Both the position numbers and the translations under genes were made by a program. This document shows, piece after piece, positions 24,528-34,608 of a stretch of DNA of 61,249 bases; position 1 is the first letter of the stretch, and each line of letters begins with the position of its first letter. The stretch covers positions 1-61,249 of the forward strand of contig JAIBEK010000023.1 in NCBI GenBank assembly GCA_019459145.1. Reading direction: 5' to 3'. The DNA comes from Arenimonas sp. (GTDB lineage: Bacteria; Pseudomonadota; Alphaproteobacteria; Rhizobiales; Rhizobiaceae). The notes beneath the pieces were generated by a model that was given only the letters and a program-made list of their open reading frames with translations, was not told where the DNA came from and ran no database searches.

Positions 24528-27076
24528 CGTGACTTGCGTCCGGAACTCGAAACCGGTTTCAGCACGGCCTCGGCCTTGCGAAAATCACCCCAGGGATCGG
24601 CGAATGATCCAGACAGTCGGGCAATCGCATTGCCGATGGTGAAATGGGCGAGCCCAATATCCGGCCCGAGTTCCTCCCAGGATAGCGGCATCGAGACCGG
24701 AGCGCCGGGGCGTGCGCGCGAGGAATAGGGCGCAACCGCCGTTGCGCCGCGTCCGTTGCGCAGATAGTCGATCAGGATCTTGCCTTCGCGCTTGGCCTTG
24801 CTGATCGTCGAGACATAGTCCGAGGGACTATCCTTCGCCATGCTGTCGGCCAACGCCTTCATCGCCGCCTTCACCTGCGGCCATTCGGTCTTCGGCTTGA
24901 CCGGGGCGACGATGTGCAGGCCCTTGCCGCCCGAGGTCTTGACGAAACCGGTGAGGCCGATCGCCTCGAACCGTTCGCGAACCTCGAGCGCGGCGGCAAT
25001 GACACGCTCCCACGATACGCCTGGGCCGGGATCGAGATCGATATTGACCATGTCCGGCTTTTCCAGTGCGTCGAGCGTGGCGCCCCAGGGGTGGATCTCC
25101 AGCACGCCGCCCTGCACCAGTCCGAGCAGTCCGTCGAGGTCGGTGATCGCGACATTGGGCTCGTCGTCTGGGGCGGCGGGATCGGGCGCCACCCGGATGT
25201 CCTTGCGCATGCCGCGCCAGGCGTGTTTCTGGAAAAAGCAGGTGCCGCCCACGCCTTCCGGGCAGCGCAGCAATGCGAGGGGACGGTTGACGACGAAGGG
25301 CGCCATCTTTGGCCAGACTTCGATGTAATAATCGGCAAGCCCCGCCTTGGTCACGCCGGCGTCGGGCCAGTAGACCCGATCGGGATGGGTCAGCGTCACC
25401 GTCCGCTTCGGCTCGGCCGCAGCCTTTTTCATTTCGCCCTCCCGGACAACCTCTGCCGCGGCCTTGTCCTCGCGCACGCCACGGAAGGAAGCGTGCCGCA
25501 GATGGGCGTCCGCCGTCCAGCCGCGAAACTCGATCTCCGCCACGGTCTCGGGTTTGACGAAGATCACGTCCTTCCTCTGCGCGGCGGTGAGGCGGTCGGT
25601 GAACGGGCTCTTGTCCTGGCGAAGCGCCTCCAGCCGCCGCAGGAGCAGCCGTGCCGTTTCCTGCGAATAGCCGGTGCCGACCCGTCCGATATGGACGAAC
25701 CGTCCACCGTCATGCGTGCCCATCACCAGCGAGCCGATCGCGTTCTTCATCACCGTCGAGGGAACGTAGCCGCCGATCACCACTTCCTGCCGGGCCGAGC
25801 ATTTCGACTTGACCCAGTCACGACCGCGCCCCGAGCGATAGGGGGCGTTCGCCACCTTGGAAATGATCCCCTCGAGGCTCAGCCGGCAGGCATGTTTGAG
25901 CACCAAGTCGCCGCTTTCGTCGAAGTGCTCGCTGAATTTCAGGCGCGGCGGGGCTGCTTCCATCAATTGCTTCAATACGGCTTTTCGCGCCGATAGAGCG
26001 ACCGCACGCAGATCGAAGCCGTCGAGATGGATGAGGTCGAAGGCGTAGAGCACGAGCCGGTCGGAGCGCGCCTCGCTCAGATCGACCTGCAGCAGGGAGA
26101 AGTCGCTGGTGCCCGATCCGTTCTCCACGACGATCTCGCCGTCGATGATTGCCTGGCGGGCGGGGAGGGCGCGAAGCGCATTGGCGATGTCCTGGCCGAA
26201 GCGGTCGGTCCAGTCGAGCCCGGTGCGGGTCAGCAGCTTCACCGTGTCGCCGTCGCGATGCGCCTGTATGCGATAGCCGTCGAGCTTGATTTCGTGCAGC
26301 CACCGCTGGCCCTTCGGCACATCCTTGACAAGGGTGGCGAGTGCGGGCTCGACGAAGTCGGCCTTTTCACCACGAACCGCACCCTTGATCTCCGCCGGAT
26401 CGATGCCCTTGGGGGGCGACGGATCGGGGTCGGCGGGGGAAGCGCTCCCGGATTCCTTGTCTTTACGGCCCTTCGCCTTGCCGGGGGCACGTTTGGTTTT
26501 GGCCGGCGCTGGGTCGTCACCGATCTCTTCGATCGTCCGGCCGGTCTTTACCGATTCCGGCCGCTCCTCGAGGATGTCGGGGGCGTCCTTGCCGCGCGAC
26601 GCCTCGTCCTCCGCCTTGATCAGCAGCCAGTTTTCGCGGCTTTCGCCCTCCTTGCCCGCCATGCGCACAAGGTGCCAGCGACCGGAGAGCTTGTCACCCT
26701 CCAGTTCGAATTCCAGATGTCCCTTGCGATAGGCCTTCTTCAGGTCGCCGACCGGTGTCCAGCGGCCGCGATCCCAGACGATGACGCTTCCCGCGCCGTA
26801 ATGGCCCTTGGGGATCGTGCCTTCAAAATCACCGTAGTCCAGCGGGTGATCTTCGACATGGACCGAAAGGCGCTTTTCGCCGGCGACGAGGCTCGGGCCG
26901 CGTGTCACCGCCCAGCTTTTCAGCACGCCGTCCATCTCCAGCCGCAAGTCATAGTGCAGCCGGCGTGCGGCGTGCTTGTGGATGACGAAGCTGTCGCCGC
27001 TGCGGCGACCGGCCTTGCCCTTCGGCTCCGGCGTCTCCTTGAAATCCCGCTTCCTGCGATAGAGATCGAGCGACAT
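24524..27076 (-). CDS. ligD: Multifunctional DNA ligase D
   Basis: 850 residues with the full rhizobial domain order. The 3'-phosphoesterase is at about 28-155 (HYDLRLE with H41/D43, EDHPLDYGDFEG, HYGAG). A Lys/Pro-rich linker follows, then the ATP-dependent ligase at about 238-540 (EIKLDGYR with the adenylated lysine near 264, DGEIV, EGIISK). The primase/polymerase domain is at about 565-840 (HPDRVYWPD, NIDLDPG with the metal aspartates, KTSGGKGLHIV). It seals and fills broken ends brought together by Ku. It begins 3 bases after the second ku gene and is co-transcribed with it from the promoter at 27985-28009. Confidence 0.96.
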   Translation of the reverse strand: MSLDLYRRKRDFKETPEPKGKAGRRSGDSFVIHKHAARRLHYDLRLEMDGVLKSWAVTRGPSLVAGEKRLSVHVEDHPLDYGDFEGTIPKGHYGAGSVIVWDRGRWTPVGDLKKAYRKGHLEFELEGDKLSGRWHLVRMAGKEGESRENWLLIKAEDEASRGKDAPDILEERPESVKTGRTIEEIGDDPAPAKTKRAPGKAKGRKDKESGSASPADPDPSPPKGIDPAEIKGAVRGEKADFVEPALATLVKDVPKGQRWLHEIKLDGYRIQAHRDGDTVKLLTRTGLDWTDRFGQDIANALRALPARQAIIDGEIVVENGSGTSDFSLLQVDLSEARSDRLVLYAFDLIHLDGFDLRAVALSARKAVLKQLMEAAPPRLKFSEHFDESGDLVLKHACRLSLEGIISKVANAPYRSGRGRDWVKSKCSARQEVVIGGYVPSTVMKNAIGSLVMGTHDGGRFVHIGRVGTGYSQETARLLLRRLEALRQDKSPFTDRLTAAQRKDVIFVKPETVAEIEFRGWTADAHLRHASFRGVREDKAAAEVVREGEMKKAAAEPKRTVTLTHPDRVYWPDAGVTKAGLADYYIEVWPKMAPFVVNRPLALLRCPEGVGGTCFFQKHAWRGMRKDIRVAPDPAAPDDEPNVAITDLDGLLGLVQGGVLEIHPWGATLDALEKPDMVNIDLDPGPGVSWERVIAAALEVRERFEAIGLTGFVKTSGGKGLHIVAPVKPKTEWPQVKAAMKALADSMAKDSPSDYVSTISKAKREGKILIDYLRNGRGATAVAPYSSRARPGAPVSMPLSWEELGPDIGLAHFTIGNAIARLSGSFADPWGDFRKAEAVLKPVSSSGRKSR

Positions 27077-27079
27077 GGA

Positions 27080-27958
27080 TCAACTGGCCTTTCGTCCGGG
27101 CGGACGCTTGCTCTGGCTATGCTTGGCTGCCGCACCCCGGGCGGCCGTCTTTTTTGCCGGCTTGGTCGCGGACTTGCTGTCTTCTTTCATCCCCGCACTT
27201 TTGCGCAGCGCGGCCATCAGGTCGGTGACGTTGGATTCCTTGCGCTTGGGCAACCGCTTGGGCTTGCGGCCGGCGATCTTCGTCTTGATCAGTTCGATCA
27301 CCGCCTCCTCGTAGTGATCCTCGAAGCCGGAGGGATCGAACTCTCCCGTCTTGGTCTCGATGATATGGCGCGCCAGATCGAGCATTTCCCCGTCGATCTT
27401 GACCGCGGAGATATCGCCCAGGATGTCCTTGGCCGAGCGGACCTCATAGTCGAAGTTCAGCGTCGTGGCGATCATGCCCTTGCCGTGCGGGCGGATCAGC
27501 AGCGATCGGACGCGGCGAAACAGAACCGTCTCCACCAACGCCGCCACGCCCTTCGCCTCCATCGCCTCGCGCACGAGATCATAGACCTCGAGAGCCTGGC
27601 GGTTTCCCGGCGCGAGAAAATAAGGGCGCTCGAAGAAAACCGTGTCGATTTCCTCGCAGGGGATGAAGCGCATCATGTCGAGGGTCTTGTCCGCCTCCGG
27701 TACGGCGTCGCGGATTTCTTCGGGCGAGAGGAGGATGGACTGGCCCTCGCTGGTCTCGTAGCCCTTGACCAGATCGTCATTGTCGACGCCGCGTCCCGTG
27801 TCGGCATCGACATATTCGCGCCGCACCCGGTGGCCGGTATCGCGGTTGACGATGTGGAACGCAACACGCTCCTGCGCGGTGACGGCCGAATACAGCGCCA
27901 CCGGGCAGTTGAGTTCGCCTATGACGAGATCGCCTCTCCAGATTGCCCGCGCTGCCAA
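27080..27958 (-). CDS. ku: Ku DNA-end-binding protein (copy 2)
   Basis: 292 residues, a second Ku paralogue clearly distinct from the first. The N-terminus AARAIWRGDLVIGELNCPVALY and YVDADTGRGVDNDDLVKGYE mark the Ku core. The tail from residue about 235 is very basic (PKRLPKRKES, then many K/A/R) and longer than in copy 1. It sits directly upstream of ligD with a 3-base gap, so it is the likely partner of this LigD; rhizobia often carry several Ku proteins with different roles. Confidence 0.95.
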   Translation of the reverse strand: MAARAIWRGDLVIGELNCPVALYSAVTAQERVAFHIVNRDTGHRVRREYVDADTGRGVDNDDLVKGYETSEGQSILLSPEEIRDAVPEADKTLDMMRFIPCEEIDTVFFERPYFLAPGNRQALEVYDLVREAMEAKGVAALVETVLFRRVRSLLIRPHGKGMIATTLNFDYEVRSAKDILGDISAVKIDGEMLDLARHIIETKTGEFDPSGFEDHYEEAVIELIKTKIAGRKPKRLPKRKESNVTDLMAALRKSAGMKEDSKSATKPAKKTAARGAAAKHSQSKRPPGRKAS

Positions 27959-28490
27959 AGATCCATCTCCTTGAATGCCGGTGAAACGGCCAAGCCATTT
28001 CTTTGTTCCGCGTGGGTGGCGCGCAAGTCATGCGCTCGCGGTTCGTGGCGATCGCGTCGGTGCCGCAAGAGGCAGGCGCTTTTGCGCCCGCCCGCCACCT
28101 TGCCTGGTAGACCATGGCCAATCCGAAGAGACGCTTTACCCAGGCGGGCGTATTGTCTGCCTCACAACCAGGCGTCAGTCAATTTTCCCTTGTCTTTCCG
28201 AAACCTGCGCGTCCGATTGAAGTTTTATTAACCTTCGCGCAAGAAATTAACCATAAAGATTAAAGCATACGTCGGAGTGGGACCTGTCGAAGTCAGGTCA
28301 CCGTCGGGCATGACGCCGTCCCGTCGTACCGGTTTTGGTCCGGTATGAAGAATTCATTGAAGCGGTTCCAGGAACAGACTTCGGTGCGTGCGGACAGGGG
28401 TTGAGCTCGCTCTCGACAGGCTCCCGTTCCGCAATCCCGTCGAACCACCTGGAGAGTTGCAACGGCGGCCTTCCGTGAGGAAGTGGCCGC
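27959..28490. other. Intergenic region between ku-ligD and che operons
   Basis: 532 bases without a supported gene. It holds the EcfG-type promoter of ku-ligD (27985-28009, minus strand). An AT-rich stretch at about 28215-28270 contains two TTAACC motifs, a likely promoter region for the che operon on the plus strand. The rest shows no structure I can name. Confidence 0.6.
27985..28009 (-). promoter_or_regulatory. EcfG-type promoter of ku2-ligD
   Basis: Minus strand GGAAC (28009-28005), 16-base spacer, CGTT (27988-27985): exact consensus, 27 bases before the ku start at 27958. Confidence 0.82.
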
Positions 28491-30152
28491 GTGCGGGGAT
28501 TGGCAGTGGGACAGTTTTCGCCGGCAGAACGGACAGCGGGCGCACAGGCGGGAAGCCTGCGCGAGCGGCTGCGCTTTGCCGGCCTTGGCGACGCCGATTG
28601 CGATCTGCTGCGCCAGTATCGCCATCTGCTTGAGCCCAATCTCAAGACCGGCCTTCGCGACGTCTTCCAGCGGCTGCAGTCCTTCCCCGATGCGGCGCGC
28701 AATTTTTCCAGCGAGCGGCAGTTCGACCGCCTGCACGACCTGCTCTCCTCCCATTGGGATGTGCTGACCGACGCCCGCTTCGATGCGCTCTATGCCGAAC
28801 GCGTCAAGGTCCTTTCCGATGCTGAAAGCCGCATGGGGCTCGACCCACGTTGGCACATTGCCGGCCATGCCGTGGTCATGGAACATCTCCTGCAGGCGGT
28901 GATCGCCGATCTCGCCGGCCGTGGCCTCCTGCCGGGCAACCGCAAGCGGCAGCGCGAGATCACCGACCTCGTCGGCGCGATCGTCCGGCTGGTCATGGTC
29001 GACGTCGAAATCGCCGTGTCGCTGCGCTTCAACGAATTGCGGGTCAAGCACAGTCGCGATCTCGCCGCCCAGCGCGAGCGCGACCGGCTGGAAGTCGAAG
29101 AAATCTTCGGCCCGGTCTTCCGTTCGCTGGCCGCGCGCGACCTCACGGTCCGTATTTCGGGTGAAGTCCCCGAACACTATGCCGCACTTGCCGATACGCT
29201 CAACGGCGCGATCGACCAGATGCAGTCGGCCCTTCTCGTCTCCGAGGAGCGGATCGCCATCGCCGGGACGGGCACGCAGGCCTTTTCGAACGCGGCAAAC
29301 GATTATGCCGACCGGGCTGAAGACCAGTCCACACGCCTCGGTGAGGCGACCAGTTCTCTCGAAACCGTGACGGCTGGGGTCCGCGACAGCGCGTCGAAGA
29401 CGCGGGCGGCGGAAGCACAGGTGTCCGTGACGCAGAAGGCGGTCGAGGCGAGCGGCACGGTTGCCGGCCAGGCGATCACCGCCATGTCCGACATCGAAGC
29501 CTCGGCCGAGCAGATCGGCCAGATCATCGGCGCGATCGACGAGATTGCCTTCCAGACCAATCTGCTGGCGCTCAATGCCGGCATCGAGGCGGCGCGCGCC
29601 GGTGACAGCGGTCGCGGATTTGCCGTCGTCGCTCAAGAGGTTCGCGCGCTTGCCCAGCGCTCGGCCGAGGCCGCGCGCGAGATCAAGGCGCTGGTGGCCA
29701 CCACCAAGTCGCAGGTCGACAGCGGCGTGGACATCGTCGGGCGCACCCAGAAGGCGATCGGCGACATCGTCGAGCAGGTCGGTGGGATCAGCGAAATGGT
29801 CTCCGGCATCGCCAGGGCAACCGGTGCGCAGGCGGGCGAACTCGCCGCGATCTCCGGCATTGTCTCCGGCCTTGGCGGCGAGATTGCCGAAAGCGCCGAT
29901 TTCGCCCGCCGCTCGAGCAGCGGCTCCGACGACCTCCACAGGGTGATCGTCGAACTGGGACATACGGTTAGGGAGTTTCATTTCGAGCGTCAGGCGCGCG
30001 GCTCCGGGCCGGTGAAACCCGAGGGCCGGATGGGAGCGGCCGAGCAGCGCCAGGCGATGCCGCCAGCCGCGTTCTTGTCGGGCGAGCCGGAAGGCCCGGA
30101 CTTCGACGATGGTTTCGGCTTTCCGGCCCGCATTGCCGGACTTGGCGGCTGA
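28491..30152 (+). CDS. icpA: Soluble globin-coupled chemoreceptor (IcpA-like)
   Basis: 553 residues, no membrane helices, so a cytoplasmic transducer. Residues about 35-190 read like a globin-coupled sensor domain ([25 protein letters not shown] with a candidate proximal His, [15 protein letters not shown]). Residues about 255-500 are a methyl-accepting signalling domain with the invariant hairpin tip [20 protein letters not shown]. It opens the che operon, the same position as IcpA in Sinorhizobium, and should sense oxygen or a haem ligand for CheA. The GTG at 28491 follows GAGGAAG; a second GTG five codons on is possible. Haem binding is inferred. Confidence 0.88.
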   Translation: MRGLAVGQFSPAERTAGAQAGSLRERLRFAGLGDADCDLLRQYRHLLEPNLKTGLRDVFQRLQSFPDAARNFSSERQFDRLHDLLSSHWDVLTDARFDALYAERVKVLSDAESRMGLDPRWHIAGHAVVMEHLLQAVIADLAGRGLLPGNRKRQREITDLVGAIVRLVMVDVEIAVSLRFNELRVKHSRDLAAQRERDRLEVEEIFGPVFRSLAARDLTVRISGEVPEHYAALADTLNGAIDQMQSALLVSEERIAIAGTGTQAFSNAANDYADRAEDQSTRLGEATSSLETVTAGVRDSASKTRAAEAQVSVTQKAVEASGTVAGQAITAMSDIEASAEQIGQIIGAIDEIAFQTNLLALNAGIEAARAGDSGRGFAVVAQEVRALAQRSAEAAREIKALVATTKSQVDSGVDIVGRTQKAIGDIVEQVGGISEMVSGIARATGAQAGELAAISGIVSGLGGEIAESADFARRSSSGSDDLHRVIVELGHTVREFHFERQARGSGPVKPEGRMGAAEQRQAMPPAAFLSGEPEGPDFDDGFGFPARIAGLGG

Positions 30153-30300
30153 GAGGGAGGTTGAGGGGATTGTTTACCAACTTGAGATACACAGGACAGA
30201 TCGGGGCGGGCAATACGACCTTCGGAACGACGGACGACCAGTCCGTGGGACGAACGGAACGGTCGAATTGTGCAAGACCCTCCAGACAAGGAAAGAACTG

Positions 30301-30600
30301 ATGGCAGCTAAGAAAGGCGAACAGAAGAGCTTGAAACTGTCCGCTGTGCTCGACCTGAACGAGGCCTCCAATCTGAAGGCCAACCTCATGTCCCTGCGCG
30401 GCGGCGCGGTGGCGATCGACGCTTCCGGTGTCGAGCGTGTCGGCGCGCAATGCGCGCAGATCCTGGTGGCCGGGGCCAAGGCGTGGGAAGCGGACAAGAA
30501 GCCCTTCACCTACGTCAAGGCCTCCGATGCCTTCCTCAAGACACTTCAACTGATAGGCGTGAACGTAGATCATCTGCTCGCCAAGGAGATCCGGCAATGA
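30301..30600 (+). CDS. cheS: CheS, STAS-like chemotaxis protein
   Basis: 99 residues from the ATG at 30301, after AAGGAAAGAACTG; an upstream extension of 64 codons is unsupported. The fold is STAS-like (LKLSAVLDLNEASNLKANL, VAIDASGVERVGAQCAQIL). In Sinorhizobium the protein of this size and position, CheS, binds CheA and speeds loss of phosphate from CheY1. The stop overlaps the cheY1 start by ATGA. Confidence 0.85.
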   Translation: MAAKKGEQKSLKLSAVLDLNEASNLKANLMSLRGGAVAIDASGVERVGAQCAQILVAGAKAWEADKKPFTYVKASDAFLKTLQLIGVNVDHLLAKEIRQ

Positions 30601-30962
30601 AGAAAAAAGTGCTTACCGTGGATGATTCCAGGACCATCCGGAACATGCTCCTGGTCACCCTCAACAATGCGGGCTTCGAGACCATCCAGGCCGAGGACGG
30701 CATCGAGGGGCTGGAAGTCCTCGAGGAATGCAATCCGGACGTCATCGTCACCGACATCAACATGCCGCGACTTGACGGCTTCGGCTTCATCGAAGGTGTC
30801 CGCCGCAACGAAAAATACCGCGCCGTTCCGATCCTCGTCCTGACGACGGAGAGCGACGCGGAAAAGAAGAACCGCGCCCGCCAGGCAGGTGCGACCGGCT
30901 GGATCGTCAAGCCTTTCGATCCGACCAAACTGATCGATGCCATCGAGCGTGTAACCGCCTAA
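30597..30962 (+). CDS. cheY1: Chemotaxis response regulator CheY1
   Basis: 121 residues, a stand-alone receiver domain. Acidic pocket D9/D10, phosphorylation site D52 in VTDINMPRLDG, Thr in VLTTES and Lys in IVKPFDPT are all present. In two-CheY rhizobial systems CheY1 acts as a phosphate sink for CheA while CheY2 drives the motor. Overlaps cheS by 4 bases and precedes cheA by 16 bases. Confidence 0.95.
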   Translation: MKKKVLTVDDSRTIRNMLLVTLNNAGFETIQAEDGIEGLEVLEECNPDVIVTDINMPRLDGFGFIEGVRRNEKYRAVPILVLTTESDAEKKNRARQAGATGWIVKPFDPTKLIDAIERVTA

Positions 30963-30978
30963 GCCGGGATTTTCTCCT

Positions 30979-33231
30979 ATGGATATGAACGAAATCAAAG
31001 AGATCTTCTTCCAGGAATGCGAGGAGCAACTCGCCGAACTGGAATCCGGTCTTCTCAAAATGAATGATGGGGATCGCGACCCGGAAACGGTCAATGCCGT
31101 GTTCCGCGCCGTGCACTCGATCAAGGGCGGCGCCGGTGCCTTCGGTCTGGATGACCTTGTGGCCTTCGCGCACGTCTTCGAGACCACTCTCGATTGCGTT
31201 CGTTCCAACAAGCTGGAGCCCGGTCCGGAAGTCATGAAGGTCATGCTCAAGTCGGCCGACGTGCTCGCCGACCTGGTGACCGCATCGCGCGATGGTGGAA
31301 GCGTCGATCCGTCCCGCTCCAGCGGCCTGGTGAAGGAACTCGAGGCGCTGGCGAATGGCGAGGTTCCGCACGCCGCCGCCACCGCGGCGCCTGCCCCCGC
31401 TGCCCAGCCGGTCGCCAAGGCCGCCGCGCCGGTGGCGGCACCGGCGCCGAGCGACGACAGCGGCTTTCAGCCGATCCCGTTCTCCTTCGACGACGATTTC
31501 GGCGGCGAGCCGGAGAGCGCTACCCCGACTTTCGACGTTTCCTTCAAGCCACGCCGCGAACTCTATGCCAAGGGCAACGAGGCCGCTCTCCTCTTGCGCG
31601 ACCTGTCGCGCATCGGCGAGATGAGCATCCATTGCGACATGGACAGCCTGCCGTCGCTCGAAGACATCGACCCGGAAGCCTCCTATTTTTCGTGGAAACT
31701 CCAGATCACCACCGACAAGGGCGAGGAGGGCATCCGCTCCGTCTTCGAATTCGCCGAATGGGATTGCGATCTCGAGATCAAGCCGCATGAGGAGGCCGAG
31801 GAAGCGTCGGCCGGCGAAGAGCCGCCGATGGTTCCGGTTCCTTTCGATCTGTCGATCCTCGACAGCGCCAGCGAAGGCACGGCCGTCGACCAGGCCGTCG
31901 CCGCGGCGGAAACCGCCAGCAATGTGGTCAAGCTCGCCGCCGGTGCCGCCAGGCAGGAAAAGAAGGAATCGCCCGCCGCCGCAGCAGCCGCCGCAGCGGC
32001 TGCCGCCCAGAACAACGCCGCCGCCGGCCAGACGATCCGCGTCGATCTCGATCGCGTCGACCGCCTGATCAACCTGGTGGGCGAACTCGTCATCAACCAG
32101 GCCATGCTGTCGCAGAGCGTCATTGAAAACGATGCGACCGGCACGTCCGCGGTCAACATGGGCCTCGAGGAGCTGCAACAGCTCACCCGCGAGATCCAGG
32201 ACTCGGTCATGGCCATCCGCGCGCAGCCGGTAAAGCCGGTGTTCCAGCGCATGTCGCGTATCGTGCGCGAAGTGGCCGACATGGTCGGCAAGTCGATCCG
32301 CCTGGTCACCGAAGGTGAAAACACCGAAGTCGACAAGACGGTCATCGACAAGCTGGCCGAGCCGCTGACCCACATGATCCGCAACGCCGTCGACCACGGC
32401 ATCGAGAGCCCGGAAAAACGCACCGCCGCCGGCAAGGATCCGGAAGGCACGATCAAGCTGACCGCGAAGCATCGCTCCGGCCGTATCGTCATCGAACTGG
32501 TCGACGACGGCGCCGGTATCAATCGCGAGCGCGTCAAGCAGAAGGCCATCGACAACGAACTGATCGCCGCCGATGCCAATCTGACGGACGAGGAGATCGA
32601 CAACCTGATCTTCGCCCCCGGCTTCTCGACCGCCGACAAGATCTCCGACATTTCCGGTCGCGGCGTCGGCATGGACGTGGTCAAGCGTTCGATCCAGGCG
32701 CTTGGCGGTCGTATCTCGATCACCTCGCGACCGGGCCACGGCTCGACCTTCACCATGAGCCTGCCGCTGACGCTCGCCGTTCTCGACGGCATGGTCGTCA
32801 CGGTCGCCGGCCAGACGCTCGTCGTCCCCTTGACCGCGATCGTCGAGACCCTGCAGCCGGAAGCCCAGAACATCCATTCCTTCGGCTCCAACCAGCGTCT
32901 CATCTCGATCCGCAATTCGTTCTGCCCGCTGGTCGATGTCGGTCGGATCCTCAACTTCCGCAACATCCAGGCCAACCCGATCGAGGGCGTCGCCCTGCTG
33001 GTCGAATCCGAAGGCGGCGGCCAGCGCGCACTGATGGTCGATGCCATCCAGGGCCAGCGTCAGGTCGTTATTAAGAGTCTTGAGGCAAACTACACCCATG
33101 TGCCGGGTATCGCCGCGGCAACGATCCTCGGAGATGGCCGCGTCGCGCTCATCCTCGACGTCGATGCGGTCGTCGCTGCCTCGCGCGGTCAGTCGCTCAA
33201 ACAGGAAATGTCCTTAGCTGTCGCAGGTTAG
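30979..33231 (+). CDS. cheA: Chemotaxis histidine kinase CheA
   Basis: 750 residues with domains P1 to P5. The HPt has the phosphorylated H46 in VHSIKGGAGAFG. An Ala/Pro-rich linker follows (about 130-155), then a CheY-docking-like P2 (about 185-270), an Ala-rich linker (about 310-345) and the dimerisation domain (DRVDRLINLVGELVINQA). The ATP-binding domain has an N-box HMIRNAVDHGIE and a G-box DDGAGIN, FSTADKISDISGRGVGMDVV. The C-terminal P5 is CheW-like. It phosphorylates both CheY proteins and CheB at receptor arrays. Good spacing and strand with its partners. Confidence 0.97.
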   Translation: MDMNEIKEIFFQECEEQLAELESGLLKMNDGDRDPETVNAVFRAVHSIKGGAGAFGLDDLVAFAHVFETTLDCVRSNKLEPGPEVMKVMLKSADVLADLVTASRDGGSVDPSRSSGLVKELEALANGEVPHAAATAAPAPAAQPVAKAAAPVAAPAPSDDSGFQPIPFSFDDDFGGEPESATPTFDVSFKPRRELYAKGNEAALLLRDLSRIGEMSIHCDMDSLPSLEDIDPEASYFSWKLQITTDKGEEGIRSVFEFAEWDCDLEIKPHEEAEEASAGEEPPMVPVPFDLSILDSASEGTAVDQAVAAAETASNVVKLAAGAARQEKKESPAAAAAAAAAAAQNNAAAGQTIRVDLDRVDRLINLVGELVINQAMLSQSVIENDATGTSAVNMGLEELQQLTREIQDSVMAIRAQPVKPVFQRMSRIVREVADMVGKSIRLVTEGENTEVDKTVIDKLAEPLTHMIRNAVDHGIESPEKRTAAGKDPEGTIKLTAKHRSGRIVIELVDDGAGINRERVKQKAIDNELIAADANLTDEEIDNLIFAPGFSTADKISDISGRGVGMDVVKRSIQALGGRISITSRPGHGSTFTMSLPLTLAVLDGMVVTVAGQTLVVPLTAIVETLQPEAQNIHSFGSNQRLISIRNSFCPLVDVGRILNFRNIQANPIEGVALLVESEGGGQRALMVDAIQGQRQVVIKSLEANYTHVPGIAAATILGDGRVALILDVDAVVAASRGQSLKQEMSLAVAG

Positions 33232-33232
33232 T

Positions 33233-33703
33233 ATGATGTCGTATGCGGTGAAAAACTTGGTTGAAGGTGGGCGCGAACTCATCGCCTTTCGTATCGGCGA
33301 TCAGGAGTTTTGCGTGAACATCATGTCGGTGCGCGAGATCCGTGGCTGGACACCCGCGACCCCGTTGCCGCATTCGCCGTCCTACGTCCTCGGCGTCATC
33401 AACCTGCGCGGCGTGGTGCTGCCGATCATCAACCTTTCGATCCGGCTCGGCATGACGCCCGTCGAGCCGGAAGCGCGCCATGTCATCATCGTCGCCCAGG
33501 TCGGTGCGAAGGTGGTCGGCCTGCTGGTCGAAGCCGTGTCCGACATCCTGACCGTCAGCGACGACAACATTCAGCCGACGCCGGAGATTTCCTCCGACAT
33601 CGAGAAACAATATGCCCGCGGCATTCTCGCGATCGACAAGCGGATGATCTGCCTCATCGAGCTTGGTGCTCTCTTCCCCGACGCTGAAAGCGAGGCCGCA
33701 TGA
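33233..33703 (+). CDS. cheW: Chemotaxis coupling protein CheW
   Basis: 156 residues, one CheW domain with IAFRIGDQEFCVNIMSVREI, HSPSYVLGVINLRGVVLPIINL and a late RGILAIDKRMICLI. Couples receptors to CheA P5. An ATG three bases later could be the true start. Begins right after cheA and overlaps cheR by ATGA. Confidence 0.96.
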   Translation: MMSYAVKNLVEGGRELIAFRIGDQEFCVNIMSVREIRGWTPATPLPHSPSYVLGVINLRGVVLPIINLSIRLGMTPVEPEARHVIIVAQVGAKVVGLLVEAVSDILTVSDDNIQPTPEISSDIEKQYARGILAIDKRMICLIELGALFPDAESEAA

Positions 33704-34608
33704 CGCTTGCCATCAATACTTCCTCCCGCCAATCGGATGATGAGGTCCTGGCCAGCGGCGAATATCCGCTGACCCGCCGCGACCTCAATGAAATCGCCGC
33801 GATGATCTATTCGGACGCCGGCATTTCGCTGAATGAATCCAAGGCGTCGCTGGTCTATTCGCGGCTGTCGAAGCACATTCGCAATCTCGGGCTTTCGGGG
33901 TTCCGCGCCTATTGCAGCCTGGTCGCCTCGCCCGAGGGGGCCCAGGAACGGCGCGAAATGCTGTCGCATCTGACGACCAACTTCACCCGGTTCTTCCGCG
34001 AGAACCATCATTTCGACCACCTCAAGTCCGATGTCTTGCCCGGGCTCCTCAATCGCGCCAGGAGCGGCGGCCGCGTGCGCATCTGGTCGGCGGCCTGTTC
34101 CGACGGCCAGGAGCCCTATTCGATCGCGCTCACCGTCCTGTCGCTGATGCCGAACGTCGCCGACTACGACTTCAGGATCCTCGCGACCGACATCGATCCG
34201 AAGATTCTCGCGCTCGCCCGCGCCGGTTGCTATGACGAGACCGCGCTCGAAACCGTCAGCCCCGCCATGCGCAAGCAATGGTTCAAGGAGGTCGACGTCA
34301 ATGGCCGGCGCAAGTTCCAGGTCGATGATCGCGTCAAGAAGCTGATCACGTTCAACGAACTGAACCTCATGTCGCAGTGGCCGTTCAAGGGCAATTTCGA
34401 CGTGATTTTCTGCCGTAACGTCGTGATCTATTTCGACGAGCCGACGCAGCAACGCATCTGGACCCGTTTCGCCGGCCTGCTGCCGGAAGGCGGCCACCTC
34501 TATATCGGCCATTCCGAACGCGTGTCGGGCGATGCGAAGAACCACTTCGACAATATCGGTATCACGACCTATCGTTATACCGGCAAATCGACGGGAGCGC
34601 GCACATGA
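33700..34608 (+). CDS. cheR: Chemoreceptor methyltransferase CheR
   Basis: 302 residues. N-terminal helical receptor-binding domain (about 20-90) with [12 protein letters not shown], then an S-adenosylmethionine-dependent methyltransferase ([44 protein letters not shown]). Adds methyl groups to receptor glutamates for adaptation. Overlaps cheW and cheB at ATGA junctions. Confidence 0.96.
   Translation: MTLAINTSSRQSDDEVLASGEYPLTRRDLNEIAAMIYSDAGISLNESKASLVYSRLSKHIRNLGLSGFRAYCSLVASPEGAQERREMLSHLTTNFTRFFRENHHFDHLKSDVLPGLLNRARSGGRVRIWSAACSDGQEPYSIALTVLSLMPNVADYDFRILATDIDPKILALARAGCYDETALETVSPAMRKQWFKEVDVNGRRKFQVDDRVKKLITFNELNLMSQWPFKGNFDVIFCRNVVIYFDEPTQQRIWTRFAGLLPEGGHLYIGHSERVSGDAKNHFDNIGITTYRYTGKSTGART

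Noticed and set aside
26027..28231. 734-codon plus-strand open frame
   Set aside because: Antisense to ligD and ku; no recognisable domain and no ribosome-binding site.
28491..30152. Transmembrane chemoreceptor
   Set aside because: No hydrophobic segment long enough to span the membrane; the N-terminal part matches a globin-type sensor instead.
30907..33099. 730-codon minus-strand open frame
   Set aside because: Lies fully antisense to cheA; composition is that of a shadow frame.
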